Positions 63,763-64,000 of a stretch of 64,000 nucleotides of DNA are shown one piece after another. Position 1 is the stretch's first letter. Every line of letters starts with the position of its first letter. The notes under the pieces were generated by a model. That model saw only the letters and a program-made list of their open reading frames with translations, made no database searches and was not told the DNA's origin. The position numbers and the translations under genes were made by a program. Origin of the DNA: JBAXXL01 sp037127915 (lineage in GTDB: Bacteria; Bacteroidota; Ignavibacteria; Kapaibacteriales; UBA2268); NCBI GenBank assembly GCA_037127915.1, contig JBAXXL010000001.1, positions 151,162-215,161 on the forward strand, in the 5' to 3' direction.

Positions 63763-63970
63763 ATAATTTGGATGGTATCGAAAAAAGGCTTAATTTAGTA
63801 TTCTGTCCTGAGCGCAGGAAGAAAAAACAGTTATTTGAAAACGCAATCTTAAAGTCGAGATAAATTTTATCAAAAACAAAAATAATATTCGAATTAATTT
63901 GGGTATTACGAAAAAAGGTTGTAATTTTGAATTCTTCTTTTTTAGAAGAAGAAAAAAACAGTTATTTGTA
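63763..63970. repeat. Two ~75-base related repeat units with variable internal hairpins
   Basis: Unit A (~63763-63839) and unit B (~63892-63968) share AATTTGG, then CGAAAAAAGG, then AATTT, a hairpin, and GAAAAAA(A)CAGTTATTTG. The hairpin sequence differs (TCCTG-AGCG-CAGGA in A; TTCTTCT-TTTTT-AGAAGAA in B) but is paired in both. No ORF. The remaining bases to 64000 hold nothing else I can name. Confidence 0.55.
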
Positions 63971-64000
63971 AAAACGGTCAGGCAAAAATATTTTCGGAGA

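Overview
The window is an AT-rich chromosomal stretch from a member of the Bacteroidota/Chlorobiota (FCB) group, most like an Ignavibacteria- or Kapabacteria-type lineage. Three things suggest this. Eight secreted proteins end in a type IX secretion (T9SS) C-terminal sorting domain or a tail that looks like one. Several intergenic regions carry the Bacteroidota promoter pattern TTTG-N19/20-TAnnTTTG. Glycine decarboxylase is a separate alpha subunit (gcvPA), as in Chlorobi relatives, not the fused form usual in Bacteroidetes. Unlike most Bacteroidetes, several genes also have clear Shine-Dalgarno sequences (AAGGAG, TGGAGG). No plasmid, phage, insertion sequence or CRISPR array is visible.

Layout. 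1-4.6 kb: the C-terminus of a probable glutamine synthetase, then three minus-strand secreted proteins (an RCC1-propeller T9SS protein, a small T9SS-like protein and a cysteine-rich protein). 4.6-5.4 kb is non-coding with structured elements. 5.4-10.6 kb (minus): TPR lipoprotein, Nudix hydrolase, ABC-2 permease, a HEPN/MNT pair and a DksA/TraR-like regulator that lacks two zinc ligands. 10.7-21.5 kb (plus): EamA transporter, TrmH-family methyltransferase, plsY, gpsA, a secreted unknown, a LonB-like protease, an S41-like protein and rlmN. 21.5-25.4 kb: ftsQ-ftsA-ftsZ from a strong promoter to a terminator. 25.6-30.3 kb: a 1228-residue T9SS propeller protein, a DUF805 protein and a 35-codon ORF. 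30.3-30.9 kb is a repeat-rich spacer. 30.9-36.2 kb: a TlpA-like protein, a barrel protein, a BsuPI-like protein, ribD and an MCE/MlaD protein.

36.4-52 kb is the standout region. A tRNA-Arg(CCG) and a membrane TPR gene lead into four consecutive plus-strand genes for T9SS cargo proteins of 2711, 650, 402 and 1069 residues. The giant has Pmp-like beta-helix repeats interrupted by a seven-bladed YCF48-like propeller. The next two genes carry dockerin-like and cohesin-like regions. I interpret the set as a co-expressed surface structure whose parts may bind each other. It is followed (52-55.6 kb) by a small T9SS protein, a GT2 glycosyltransferase, a barrel protein and a GT9 glycosyltransferase, which could serve the cell-surface glycolipid; that link is inference.

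55.7-61.2 kb (minus): a SUMF1-type lipoprotein, divIC/ftsB, gcvPA and a patatin-barrel protein. 61.2-63.5 kb (plus): an aminotransferase and a small predicted barrel protein. The last 450 bases are non-coding and contain two related repeat units whose internal hairpins differ in sequence but keep their pairing.
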